In this document: one piece after another, positions 16,962 to 24,615 of the stretch
How positions within the stretch are numbered: position 1 is the stretch's first letter
Layout of the letters: every line of letters begins with the position of its first letter
Assembly: GCA_002449595.1 (NCBI GenBank)
Contig: DJXE01000100.1
Span: 1 to 34,438, forward strand
Reading direction: 5' to 3'
Origin: Lachnospiraceae bacterium UBA7012
GTDB taxonomy: Bacteria; Bacillota; Clostridia; Lachnospirales; Lachnospiraceae
Length of the DNA stretch: 34,438 bases
Translations under genes and position numbers: made by a program
Notes under the pieces: generated by a model
Databases searched by the model: none
What the model was told of the DNA's origin: nothing
Seen by the model: only the letters and a program-made list of their open reading frames with translations

Positions 16962-17915
16962 TCACTTGAAATACCGGTCCAGCGCCTCCGGATGCAGGCC
17001 CTCGCCGATGATGATCACGACCTCCTGTCCGTTCGCCACGGGCTGCAGCTCCGTCTTCTGCGCGGTCGCGTTGAAGGAGAGCCACTGCGGCGCGGCGCTG
17101 TCTGCACCCTCGCGAATGCATCCCTTGATCCGCAGGATCTTTCCGCATGAGGGGTCGGAAAAGGCTTTTCCCACCGCTCCAGCCAGCTGCTCCCGCGAGA
17201 GCACCGGATGAAAGTAGAAATGGCTCTCATACCCGCCGAGCTCCTCGGCCGGGATCTTCACGTGGTCCGCGTGCCGGTAGCCGCAGGAGGAAAGCATCGC
17301 AAAGTCATCCTGCGTCAGGTCGTTCCAGTCCTTCGCGAGGAAGCGCAGCTCATGCGCGCAGTGATATTTCGCAAGGAGCGACTGCAGGTACTCCTCCGCC
17401 GCTTCGATCTGCTCCTCGGAGCACTCCTGCACACGACTGAAAAGCACGCACCCTGCTGCCGCAGCCTGCGCCATGAGGAAGTACTCGCGCGCGGCTCCGC
17501 CAGCACTCATATCCGCAGTCCCGCCCGCATCCGCCGGCACGACCGCGATCACGCTGCCCGTCTCGTACCACCGGTCCAGCGGCTCCTCGTACAGAATGTC
17601 GAAAAACTCATCAACGTCATAGACGCCGGAAGGCTCGACCACGACGCGGTCGTACCCCAGCATCGCCATAGCGATGAGCTTGGTCTTCAGCCGCCTCCGG
17701 TGCGCCTCGGGCCCGTCCCCGCCGACGATCATCTCGACGCTGCAGCGGTCCCCCTCCAGATCCTGGAGGAGGAGCCGGTCAACGTTGATGGCGCCGTAGT
17801 CGTTTTCGAGGATGCAGACCTTTTCCCCGAGATTCGTCAGATACCTTGCATAATGCCGCAGAAACGTCGTCTTGCCGCTCCCGAGGAAGCCGGTGACGAG
17901 ATCGACACGGATCAA
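16962..17915 (-). CDS. CobW/G3E-family P-loop GTPase lacking the CxCC metal motif
   Basis: This 317-residue protein belongs to the G3E family of GTPases that load metals into enzymes. Walker A is GFLGSGKTT (about 9-17), and VVVEPSGVYDVDEFF covers the Walker B/switch part. The CobW C-terminal domain begins near ESHFYFHPVLSREQL and ends in a typical VVIIIGEGLHPEALDRYF. The usual Cys-x-Cys-Cys metal site, expected near residue 65, is replaced by IVGGDGPEAHRRRL, so metal handling by that site is doubtful. The start is a TTG whose TTGA overlaps the GH1 stop codon, which implies translational coupling. Two Ala/Gly-rich stretches (ADAGGTADMSAGGAA) look like insertions. The partner enzyme is unknown; the surrounding genes are glycosidases and dinB. 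Confidence 0.85.
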   Translation of the reverse strand: MIRVDLVTGFLGSGKTTFLRHYARYLTNLGEKVCILENDYGAINVDRLLLQDLEGDRCSVEMIVGGDGPEAHRRRLKTKLIAMAMLGYDRVVVEPSGVYDVDEFFDILYEEPLDRWYETGSVIAVVPADAGGTADMSAGGAAREYFLMAQAAAAGCVLFSRVQECSEEQIEAAEEYLQSLLAKYHCAHELRFLAKDWNDLTQDDFAMLSSCGYRHADHVKIPAEELGGYESHFYFHPVLSREQLAGAVGKAFSDPSCGKILRIKGCIREGADSAAPQWLSFNATAQKTELQPVANGQEVVIIIGEGLHPEALDRYFK

Positions 17916-19198
17916 AGATCCGCCCCGTTCGTCCTGATGATGTCCGCGTAGTAATAAGCGGAATCCTTCGGGATCCTCTCAAGCGTGCGGTAGTCGACCC
18001 AAATGATGCCGAATCTCCTGGTGTAGCCGAAGCTCCACTCGAGGTTGTCCATGATCGACCAGTACATGTATCCGATGACGTTCACACCCTCTTCCACGGC
18101 GCGCTTCATGCCGCTCAGGTAGCTGCGGAGGTACTCGATCCGCTGCGGGTCGTGCACCTTGCCGTCCGGCGTCACAAGGTCGCTGTTTGCCATGCCGTTT
18201 TCCGTGACGACGATCGGCAGGCCATAACGTTTTTCGAAGAATTTGACCGCCCAGTAGATCGCATCCGGCGTGATCGGCCAGTCCATCATCGTGCGCGGGA
18301 TGCCGGGATAATCCTTCACCACCACGTTGTAGATATTGAAGCCGAAAAAGTCCAGCGGCTGGAAGATCGTCTTCATATCCTCCTCGGAGACTTCGTCTTT
18401 CAGCATCTCCGGGATCTTTCCGCCGTACGCGGCTTCGCCCCACAGGCCGTAGCTGAACGGGCCGTTCTCGAAGCTCTCAAACGTGCGCCTGTACGCCGCC
18501 TCGACGTCCTCAGCCGCATCCGTGTCAGGCTGGTAGATATTGCCGCACAGCGCCATGCCGATCTTCAGGTCCTCACCCGCGTACTGCCGCAGCACCTGCG
18601 CGCACTTGCCGTGCGAGAGAAGGATGTTGCGGTACACCTTCGCGCAGACTTCCGGGGTGTTCTTTTCGTAAGGCGCGTGCTCGCCGCGTTCATATCCGAG
18701 GCCGCCGAAGCAGGCGGGCTCGTTGAGCGTCATCCACCAGCGCACTTTGCCGCGGAAAGCTTCCGCGAGGACCTTAGTATATTCCGCGAAGGCATCGGCG
18801 ATGCCGTCCCACTTCCAGCCGCCTTTTTCGTGAGCCCACATCGGCAGGTTCCAGTGGAACACGGTGACCATCGGCTCGATGCCGGCAGCCTTCAGCTCGT
18901 CGATCAGGTTCAGGTAGAACTGCAGTCCTTTCTCATTGACGACGCCTTCCTGCGGGATCACGCGCGGCCAGCTCACGGAGAAGCGGTACGCCTTCAGCCC
19001 GAGCTGTTTCATCAGCGCGACGTCCTCTTTGTACTTGTGATAGTGGTCGGTGGAGACGTTGCCGTTGTCGCCGTACGCGATGTGTCCCTCAGACAGCGCG
19101 TCCCAGATGCCCAGGCCCTTGCCGTCGTCGAGGTAGCCGCCCTCCAGCTGATATGCCGCGCTCGCGGCGCCCCACATGAAATCGTTTTTGAAGCCCAT
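17912..19198 (-). CDS. Glycoside hydrolase family 1 beta-glucosidase (or 6-phospho-beta-glucosidase)
   Basis: This 428-residue cytoplasmic retaining beta-glycosidase begins with the GH1 signature FMWGAASAAYQLEGG. The acid/base Glu is in WWMTLNEPACFG (about 157) and the nucleophile Glu in VVTENGMAN (about 344), both intact. The C-terminus has YMYWSIMDNLEWSFGY with the aglycone-site Trp and Glu, typical of beta-glucosidases acting on unphosphorylated sugars. GGAGG lies 9 bases before the ATG. It follows the 4-alpha-glucanotransferase gene by 116 bases and overlaps the CobW gene by 4 bases, so they are probably co-translated. Confidence 0.95.
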   Translation of the reverse strand: MGFKNDFMWGAASAAYQLEGGYLDDGKGLGIWDALSEGHIAYGDNGNVSTDHYHKYKEDVALMKQLGLKAYRFSVSWPRVIPQEGVVNEKGLQFYLNLIDELKAAGIEPMVTVFHWNLPMWAHEKGGWKWDGIADAFAEYTKVLAEAFRGKVRWWMTLNEPACFGGLGYERGEHAPYEKNTPEVCAKVYRNILLSHGKCAQVLRQYAGEDLKIGMALCGNIYQPDTDAAEDVEAAYRRTFESFENGPFSYGLWGEAAYGGKIPEMLKDEVSEEDMKTIFQPLDFFGFNIYNVVVKDYPGIPRTMMDWPITPDAIYWAVKFFEKRYGLPIVVTENGMANSDLVTPDGKVHDPQRIEYLRSYLSGMKRAVEEGVNVIGYMYWSIMDNLEWSFGYTRRFGIIWVDYRTLERIPKDSAYYYADIIRTNGADL

Positions 19199-19314
19199 TT
19201 CAATTCCTCCGCTTTCGCTCCCATTTCTGGGGCGTTTCGTTTATTCTTCCACCCGCTGCCGGGCTGTTCATTTATAGTCGCTGTGTTTTTCAGGTTATTT
19301 GCTTATCTCAGCCG

Positions 19315-20943
19315 TCACAGTCTCCCATACAGCTTCGTCATCCTGCGGATCTCCTCCGCGAGTTCCGGCGTCAGCTGTCCCGGCTGCAGCCGCCACATCC
19401 AGTTGTCACCGAGCGTGGACGGCGTGTTGATGCGCGCCTCGTGCCCGAGTCCCAGATAATCCTGGATCGGGATCACGCAGGTGTCCGCGACAGACGCCAT
19501 CGCGCTGCGGATGAACGCCACTTCCGGCGTCTTCGGCGGCACATATCCGAGATACCGCTTCGCAAAACCGTAGTCGCCGCGGCTCACAAGCTTGCACCAG
19601 CCGCGCATAGTCTCGTTGTCGTGCGTCCCGGTGTAAACCACGCAGTTCGTCCCGTAATTGTGCGGCAGGTAGTCGCTCTCCTCGCGGGAGTCAAACGCGA
19701 ACTGCAGCACCTTCATGCCCGGGAAGCCGCTCCGCTTCAGCAGGCGGAGCACTGACGGCGTGAGGAATCCGAGGTCCTCGGCGATGATCCGGCAGTCCTT
19801 CAGTTCCTTCTTCACGGCGCCGATGAAGTCATAGCCCGGCCCCTTCTCCCAGTGGCCGAACTCGGCGGTGGTATCTCCGAAGGGGATCGAGTAATACTCG
19901 TCAAACCCGCGGAAATGGTCGATCCGGAGCACGTCGTACCAGGTAAAACAGTTTCTCAGGCGGCGCATCCACCAGCTGTAGCCGGTCTGTTTGTGGTAAT
20001 CCCACCGGTAGAGCGGGTTGCCCCAAAGCTGGCCCGTCGCGGAGAATGCGTCCGGCGGGCAGCCGGCCACGGCTGTCGGGAAACCCTTTTCATCCAGCTG
20101 GAACAGTTCCGGACTCGCCCAGGTGTCCGCGCTGTCGAAGGCCACGTAGATCGGGACATCGCCGATGATGTCGATGCCGTTTTCGTTCGCGTACGCCTTC
20201 AGCGCGAGCCACTGCCGCGAGAAGAAGAACTGCTGGAATTCGTAGAAGCGGATCTCGTCCGCGAGCTTCTCCCGCTGCTTCGCGAGTTCCTTCTCGTCGC
20301 GCCGGCGGAGCTTCTCCGGCCACTCGATGTAGCTCCTGCCGCCCTGCTTGTGCTTGATTGCAGAATAAAGGGCATAGTCCGGGAGCCACGCGGTGTTCTT
20401 AGCAATGAAGGCTTCGAATTCCTTCAGCAGCGCTGCATTCTCTGCCTCGGCTGCCTTTGCCGTCTCAGCTGCTTTCCCTGATTTCGCGGCCTTCGCCTCA
20501 GCCGTCTTCGCCGCTTTTGCAGCGCTTCCCGCCTTCGCCGCTTTCGCGGCGCCCGCCACCCCGGCCTGCGGAAGCGCGAGAGGGCTCCGGTCATAAGCCT
20601 TTTTCAGCAGGCGGAACCGCACCTTGTAGATCTGCCCGTAATCCACGTACATCGGGTCCGCCCCGAAGTCCGTCGACGACACTTCCCGCTTCTTCAGCCA
20701 GCCGCGGTCCACAAACTCCTGCAGGTCGATGAAGTACGGATTGCCCGCAAAGGTAGAAAAGGACTGGTACGGCGAATCACCGTATCCCGTCGGCCCGAGC
20801 GGAAGCACCTGCCAGTAGGTCTGCCCCGCCTCTTTCAGAAAATCGATCCATTCATACGCCTCCTTCGAGAAGCAGCCGATGCCGTTCGGGGACGGCAGGC
20901 TTGTCACCGGAAGGAGGATCCCGCTCTTACGCATTGCTTTCAT
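19315..20943 (-). CDS. malQ: 4-alpha-glucanotransferase (amylomaltase), GH77
   Basis: This enzyme moves maltosyl and longer alpha-1,4-glucan segments between acceptor sugars, recycling short maltodextrins. It starts MKAMRKSGILLPVTSLPSPNGIGCF; this start matches the family and follows a G-rich leader, while the longer frame upstream is not conserved. Catalytic landmarks are RIDHFRGFDEYY (nucleophile Asp), AEDLG (acid/base Glu) and GTHDNETMRGW (transition-state Asp). Between about residues 120 and 175 there is an unusual Ala/Lys/Gly-rich insertion built from AAKAAKAGS-type repeats, which homologous amylomaltases lack. Total length, 542 residues, is therefore somewhat long. It is the first gene of the minus-strand glycan operon and diverges from the plus-strand SDR genes. 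Confidence 0.95.
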   Translation of the reverse strand: MKAMRKSGILLPVTSLPSPNGIGCFSKEAYEWIDFLKEAGQTYWQVLPLGPTGYGDSPYQSFSTFAGNPYFIDLQEFVDRGWLKKREVSSTDFGADPMYVDYGQIYKVRFRLLKKAYDRSPLALPQAGVAGAAKAAKAGSAAKAAKTAEAKAAKSGKAAETAKAAEAENAALLKEFEAFIAKNTAWLPDYALYSAIKHKQGGRSYIEWPEKLRRRDEKELAKQREKLADEIRFYEFQQFFFSRQWLALKAYANENGIDIIGDVPIYVAFDSADTWASPELFQLDEKGFPTAVAGCPPDAFSATGQLWGNPLYRWDYHKQTGYSWWMRRLRNCFTWYDVLRIDHFRGFDEYYSIPFGDTTAEFGHWEKGPGYDFIGAVKKELKDCRIIAEDLGFLTPSVLRLLKRSGFPGMKVLQFAFDSREESDYLPHNYGTNCVVYTGTHDNETMRGWCKLVSRGDYGFAKRYLGYVPPKTPEVAFIRSAMASVADTCVIPIQDYLGLGHEARINTPSTLGDNWMWRLQPGQLTPELAEEIRRMTKLYGRL

Positions 20944-21255
20944 GAGCTGCCCCCGTTGATCCGCAGTCCGCCGCGGCCGGCACCCGTGAGATCCGGGTCC
21001 CCGCCGGGGAGTTCCGCGGTTATTTCTTTCGTTTCCGTACTCTAATAATACCGCATCCGGCACCTTTCGCGTACCCACTTATTCCTGCCGCGGGATGCCC
21101 TCTCAGATTATAGATTGTTTTCGAAACTCCGCTGATAATTTCGTTTCAAAAATGCCCCCAGCCGTATTTCACAATTCCTGAAATTGGTATATTGTGGATT
21201 TATATATATGTCATTTCAGTTTACAAAATCACTGTAGCTCAGAGGAAACGACAAC
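20944..21255. other. Divergent intergenic region between malQ and the SDR operon
   Basis: This 312-base gap holds the promoters of both operons. It is AT-rich towards the plus-strand genes. It contains an inverted repeat with arms TTTTCGAAAC (21118-21127) and GTTTCAAAAA (21143-21152), an operator-like repeat CAATTCCTGAAATTG (21172-21186), and minus-strand -10-like hexamers TATAAT near 21110 and TATTAT near 21045, neither with a good -35. No gene is readable in it. Confidence 0.55.
21178..21206 (+). promoter_or_regulatory. Weak promoter candidate for the plus-strand SDR operon
   Basis: CTGAAA (21178-21183) and TATATA (21201-21206) are 17 bases apart, about 50 bases before the first SDR start. 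The -35 overlaps the CAATTCCTGAAATTG inverted repeat, suggesting repression at this site. Match to the sigma-A consensus is moderate. Confidence 0.4.
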
Positions 21256-22140
21256 TTGAACACTGACCTGAAGAACAAAGTCATTCTCATCGCGGACGGA
21301 ACGACGCCCGTAGGAAAAGCGGCAGCGGAGCTCCTCCTTGCGGCAGGCGCAAAGCCTGTGTGCTGTGTGCCTACAGCGAAGGCTGCGGCTGATGCCAACG
21401 CGGACTCCACCGATTCTGCTCACGGCACGGTACCTGCCGATTCCGCTTACGGCACAGACAACGCCAGCTCCACTTCCGACCTGATTCCCGTCGACTTCAC
21501 GAGCGAGGAAGACCTCCGCGCTCTCGTGGACCGCATTCTCGCGGACGAACGCTATGGCAGGCTGGAAGGGCTTTTCTATAACATGATCCCGGATGTGATC
21601 CGGAAGAGAGTTTCTGACCTGTCCGTCGAGGACGTCGACGGCATGATCGACCGCGATATCACCGCCGCGTTCGCCGCAGCGAAGGTGATCGGCTGCCACC
21701 TCATGACGCTGGAGGAGAGCACGCCGATGGTCTTTCTCGGGTCGATCCACGACGAAAAGCCGACCGGCATCGCGCCGCTCTTCAGCATGTACATGGGCGC
21801 GCTGCGCAACCTCATCCGCGAGGGAGGCATCTTCTTCGGGAGCGGGAGCGTGCGGCTGAACCTCATCGAGGCCGGCGCGCTCGGCGGCGAGGACGAGCTG
21901 TTCCGCAATGACATCTCCACCTTCTACGACGGATACGAGTACAAGATCCCGGACGGGCACGTCGGGACGCCGGAGGAGATCGCGAAGATCGCGCTCTTCC
22001 TGCTCTCGGACGAGAGCCGCTACGTCCACGGCGAGGCAATTCGCGCGGACGGCGGGCTGGTCCTGCACTACATCGACGCGATCGCCAACATTTACGCGCA
22101 CCGGCGGATGGACGATACGAAGAAAGATGCGGCAGAATAA
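21256..22140 (+). CDS. SDR-family protein with substituted catalytic residues (probable pseudoenzyme)
   Basis: This 294-residue protein has the short-chain dehydrogenase/reductase fold. Its TTG start is preceded by AGAGGA. The cofactor glycine motif is degenerate: GTTPVGKA with Asp and Pro where Gly is expected. Its active-site helix aligns without gaps to the next gene's: SIHDEKP...FSMYMGAL against SVHAKRP...YGMTKGAV. The catalytic Tyr is therefore Phe and the catalytic Lys is Met, so normal dehydrogenase chemistry is unlikely. The C-terminal part (GTPEEIAKIALFLLSDESRYVHGEAIRADGG) is ordinary. After the second strand there is a low-complexity insert with a duplicated DSAHGT/DSAYGT unit. It is first in the acid-sugar operon; a structural or regulatory partner of the next SDR is the likeliest role, inferred. 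Confidence 0.85.
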   Translation: MNTDLKNKVILIADGTTPVGKAAAELLLAAGAKPVCCVPTAKAAADANADSTDSAHGTVPADSAYGTDNASSTSDLIPVDFTSEEDLRALVDRILADERYGRLEGLFYNMIPDVIRKRVSDLSVEDVDGMIDRDITAAFAAAKVIGCHLMTLEESTPMVFLGSIHDEKPTGIAPLFSMYMGALRNLIREGGIFFGSGSVRLNLIEAGALGGEDELFRNDISTFYDGYEYKIPDGHVGTPEEIAKIALFLLSDESRYVHGEAIRADGGLVLHYIDAIANIYAHRRMDDTKKDAAE

Positions 22141-22230
22141 GCTGACGCGCGGACGAATCGACGCAGCCAGTCGAGGATGCCGGCACCCGCAGCGCATACC
22201 GATACACAGCAGCAGGAGTGATCATCACAG

Positions 22231-23025
22231 ATGTACACATACGACGGAGAATTCATAGGGAAGACGTTCCTCATCACGGGGTCCGGCAAAGGCCTCGGCA
22301 GCGGCTTCGCGGTCGCGGCCGGGCAGGCCGGCGCGAATGTGGTCGTCCACTACAACTCAAGCGAGGAGAGCGCGAAGGAAGTCTTCGCGCGCGTGCAGGC
22401 GACCGGATGCCGCTGCATTCTGGTGCGCGTGGACCTCTCTGAGCCGGACGGCCCGGAAAAGCTCTTTGACGCCGCGATCCGGGCTTTCGGCCAGGTCGAC
22501 GTGCTCGTCAACAACGCCGCGCTCGAGTACCACAAGAACTTCGACGGCTACGACACGGAGACGATCCGCCATCTGTTCCGCGTGAACCTGCGCGGCTACA
22601 CGATGATGACGCATCTCGCGCTCCCCGGCATGAAGGAGCGGGGCTTCGGGCGGATCATCAACATTTCGTCCGTGCACGCCAAGCGGCCGCTCACGTTCGA
22701 CGCCGGCTACGGCATGACGAAGGGCGCAGTCAAGATGCTGACGCGCGAGACCGCCGTGGAGCTCGGACAGTACCCGGACGTCACGGTGAACGCGATCGAG
22801 CTCGGGTCCGCCAACAACGGCCGCAAGACTGGCGATCCGAAGATCAGCTTCACTGAGGAGGAGTTCCGGCTCCCGCCGCTCTTCCGCTACAGGACCTTCC
22901 CCGGGTGGAAATACCGCCTCGAACCGGAGGACATCGCGCCGGCGGTGCTCTTCCTCGCCTCGGAAGGCGCACGGCACATCTGCGGCGCCTCGCTCCGCAT
23001 GGACGACGCGGCGATGCTGGTGTGA
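22231..23025 (+). CDS. SDR-family NAD(P)-dependent oxidoreductase
   Basis: This 264-residue classical SDR has all catalytic motifs. The cofactor loop is ITGSGKGLGSG (about 15-25), followed by VNNAALEY (about 91), the SS Ser before VHAKRP (about 139), and YGMTKGAVKML with the catalytic Tyr and Lys. NAIELGSANNGRKTG replaces the usual PG motif after the active site. The C-terminus has FLASEGARHICGASLRMDDA. AGGAG lies 12 bases before the ATG, further than usual. It lies 90 bases after the pseudo-SDR and 122 bases before the dehydratase gene. It is probably a sugar-acid or sugar dehydrogenase; the substrate is not readable. Confidence 0.92.
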   Translation: MYTYDGEFIGKTFLITGSGKGLGSGFAVAAGQAGANVVVHYNSSEESAKEVFARVQATGCRCILVRVDLSEPDGPEKLFDAAIRAFGQVDVLVNNAALEYHKNFDGYDTETIRHLFRVNLRGYTMMTHLALPGMKERGFGRIINISSVHAKRPLTFDAGYGMTKGAVKMLTRETAVELGQYPDVTVNAIELGSANNGRKTGDPKISFTEEEFRLPPLFRYRTFPGWKYRLEPEDIAPAVLFLASEGARHICGASLRMDDAAMLV

Positions 23026-23159
23026 TTTGGCGGCAGTCATCCCGCAAGAGCAGTCGCCAGTCGCCGGCGGCAGGCCACTGAAGACAATTTCTCCGGGGAA
23101 GCCACAGCTCCCCGGCCAAAAAAGAACAGCCCACATAACACTTTTCAATGGAGGGAAGC

Positions 23160-24521
23160 ATGAAACAGGATTTCACCGAAACACTCGCACATGTCAGCAC
23201 AGGCTCCAGTCCGTCCGACCTTCGCATCACCGACATGAAGATCGCGGACATCACGAACGCGCCGATGCACTGCATTCTCGTGAAGCTCGAGACAAACCAG
23301 GGCATCACCGGCTACGGCGAAGTCCGCGACGCGTCCTGCAAAGATTACGCACTGATGCTCAAGTCCCGCCTGATCGGCGAGAACCCCTGCCGGATCGACC
23401 GCATCTTCCGCAAGATCCGCCAGCTCGGCACGCACGCCCGCGGCGCCGGCGGCGTCAGCGGCATCGAGATCGCGCTCTGGGACATCGCCGCGAAGGCCTA
23501 CGGCGTCCCAATCTACCAGATGCTGGGCGGAAAGTACTATGACAAGGTCCGCGTCTACTGCGACACCGACATCGACGGCAAGCCCGACGGCAAGCGGATG
23601 GGCGAGGCCCTGCAGTCAAGGCTCGACGCCGGCTTCACCTTCCTGAAGATGGACCTCGGCATCAGCCTGCTGCGCGACGTGCCCGGCGCGCTCTGCGCCC
23701 CGCTCGGCTTCCTCGACGACATGAAGCGCGCCCGCGGCTTCAGCGGCTACGACGGCTCCATCGAGGACCGCTTCGCCTATCACGAGGGCGAGTTCCTGAC
23801 CACGATCGAGCATCCCTACACCGGCGTCCAGATCACCGAGGCAGGCCTCGACTGGATGGAGCAGTACTGCGCCGACGTCCGCAGCGTCATCGGCTATGAC
23901 GTCCCGCTCGCGATCGACCACCTCGGCCACATCGGCCTGAACGAGTGCATCAAGCTCGGCAGGCGCATCGAGAAGTACAACATCGCGTGGATGGAAGACG
24001 CGATCCCGTGGATGTACACCAACCAGTACGTCGAGCTGCAGCGCGCGATCAACATGCCCGTCTGCACCGGCGAGGACATCTACCTGCACGACAACTTCAA
24101 GCCGCTGCTCGAGTCCGGCGGCGTCTCTGTGATTCACCCCGACATCCTGACCGTCGGCGGCATCCATGAGCTGAAGAAGACCGCGGACCTCGCGGACGAA
24201 AACCACGTGGCGATGGCCGTGCACATGGCGGAGAGCCCGATCGCGGCGCTCGCGGCCGCGCACGTCTCCATCGGCTGCGCGAACTTCATCGCGCAGGAGT
24301 ATCACTCCTTCGACATCCCGTGGTGGAACGACCTCGTAAACGGCCCCGCGAAGCCGATCGTCGACCACGGCTTCATCACCCTCAGCGACGCCCCCGGTCT
24401 CGGGATCGAGTCGCTGAACGACGAAGTGATCGCAGAGCACCTGCACCCCGCCGTCCCCGGCGTCTGGGAGTCCACCGACGAGTGGAACACGCGTTACGTA
24501 CACGACCGGATCTGGAGCTGA
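23160..24521 (+). CDS. Mandelate racemase/muconate lactonizing enzyme family, acid-sugar dehydratase-like
   Basis: This 453-residue enolase-superfamily enzyme most likely removes water from a sugar acid to give a 2-keto-3-deoxy acid. The start is the second ATG, with GGAGG 5 bases upstream. The N-terminal capping domain (about 25-145) ends in GIEIALWDIAAKAYGVPIYQ, followed by the barrel. Metal ligands are Asp in LAIDHLGH, Glu in AWMEDAIPW and Glu in CTGEDIYL. The general-base pair is Asp in HPDILTVGG and His in AVHMAESP. After the second strand, FLKMDLG has Lys-x-Asp rather than Lys-x-Lys, so the mandelate racemase reaction itself is unlikely. The sequence does not match mannonate or galactonate dehydratases well enough to name a substrate. 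The neighbours are two SDRs and an RraA-like aldolase. Confidence 0.9.
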   Translation: MKQDFTETLAHVSTGSSPSDLRITDMKIADITNAPMHCILVKLETNQGITGYGEVRDASCKDYALMLKSRLIGENPCRIDRIFRKIRQLGTHARGAGGVSGIEIALWDIAAKAYGVPIYQMLGGKYYDKVRVYCDTDIDGKPDGKRMGEALQSRLDAGFTFLKMDLGISLLRDVPGALCAPLGFLDDMKRARGFSGYDGSIEDRFAYHEGEFLTTIEHPYTGVQITEAGLDWMEQYCADVRSVIGYDVPLAIDHLGHIGLNECIKLGRRIEKYNIAWMEDAIPWMYTNQYVELQRAINMPVCTGEDIYLHDNFKPLLESGGVSVIHPDILTVGGIHELKKTADLADENHVAMAVHMAESPIAALAAAHVSIGCANFIAQEYHSFDIPWWNDLVNGPAKPIVDHGFITLSDAPGLGIESLNDEVIAEHLHPAVPGVWESTDEWNTRYVHDRIWS

Positions 24522-24615
24522 TCTCTGCAGAGCTGACTGAAGTCACAGCAGACCGATAGAAAAGCGGGGTGCCGCAGCAACGGGCTGTTCCGGCCGCCGC
24601 AGAAAGGAAGATACC

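Noticed and set aside
20944..21078. N-terminal extension of 45 residues for malQ
   Set aside because: It is Arg/Gly-rich, not conserved in amylomaltases, and the family start MKAMRKSGILLPVTSLPS lies downstream of it.
21130..21152. Possible CcpA cre site near TTGAAACGAAATTATCA
   Set aside because: The spacing between the TG and the central CG is one base short of the cre consensus.
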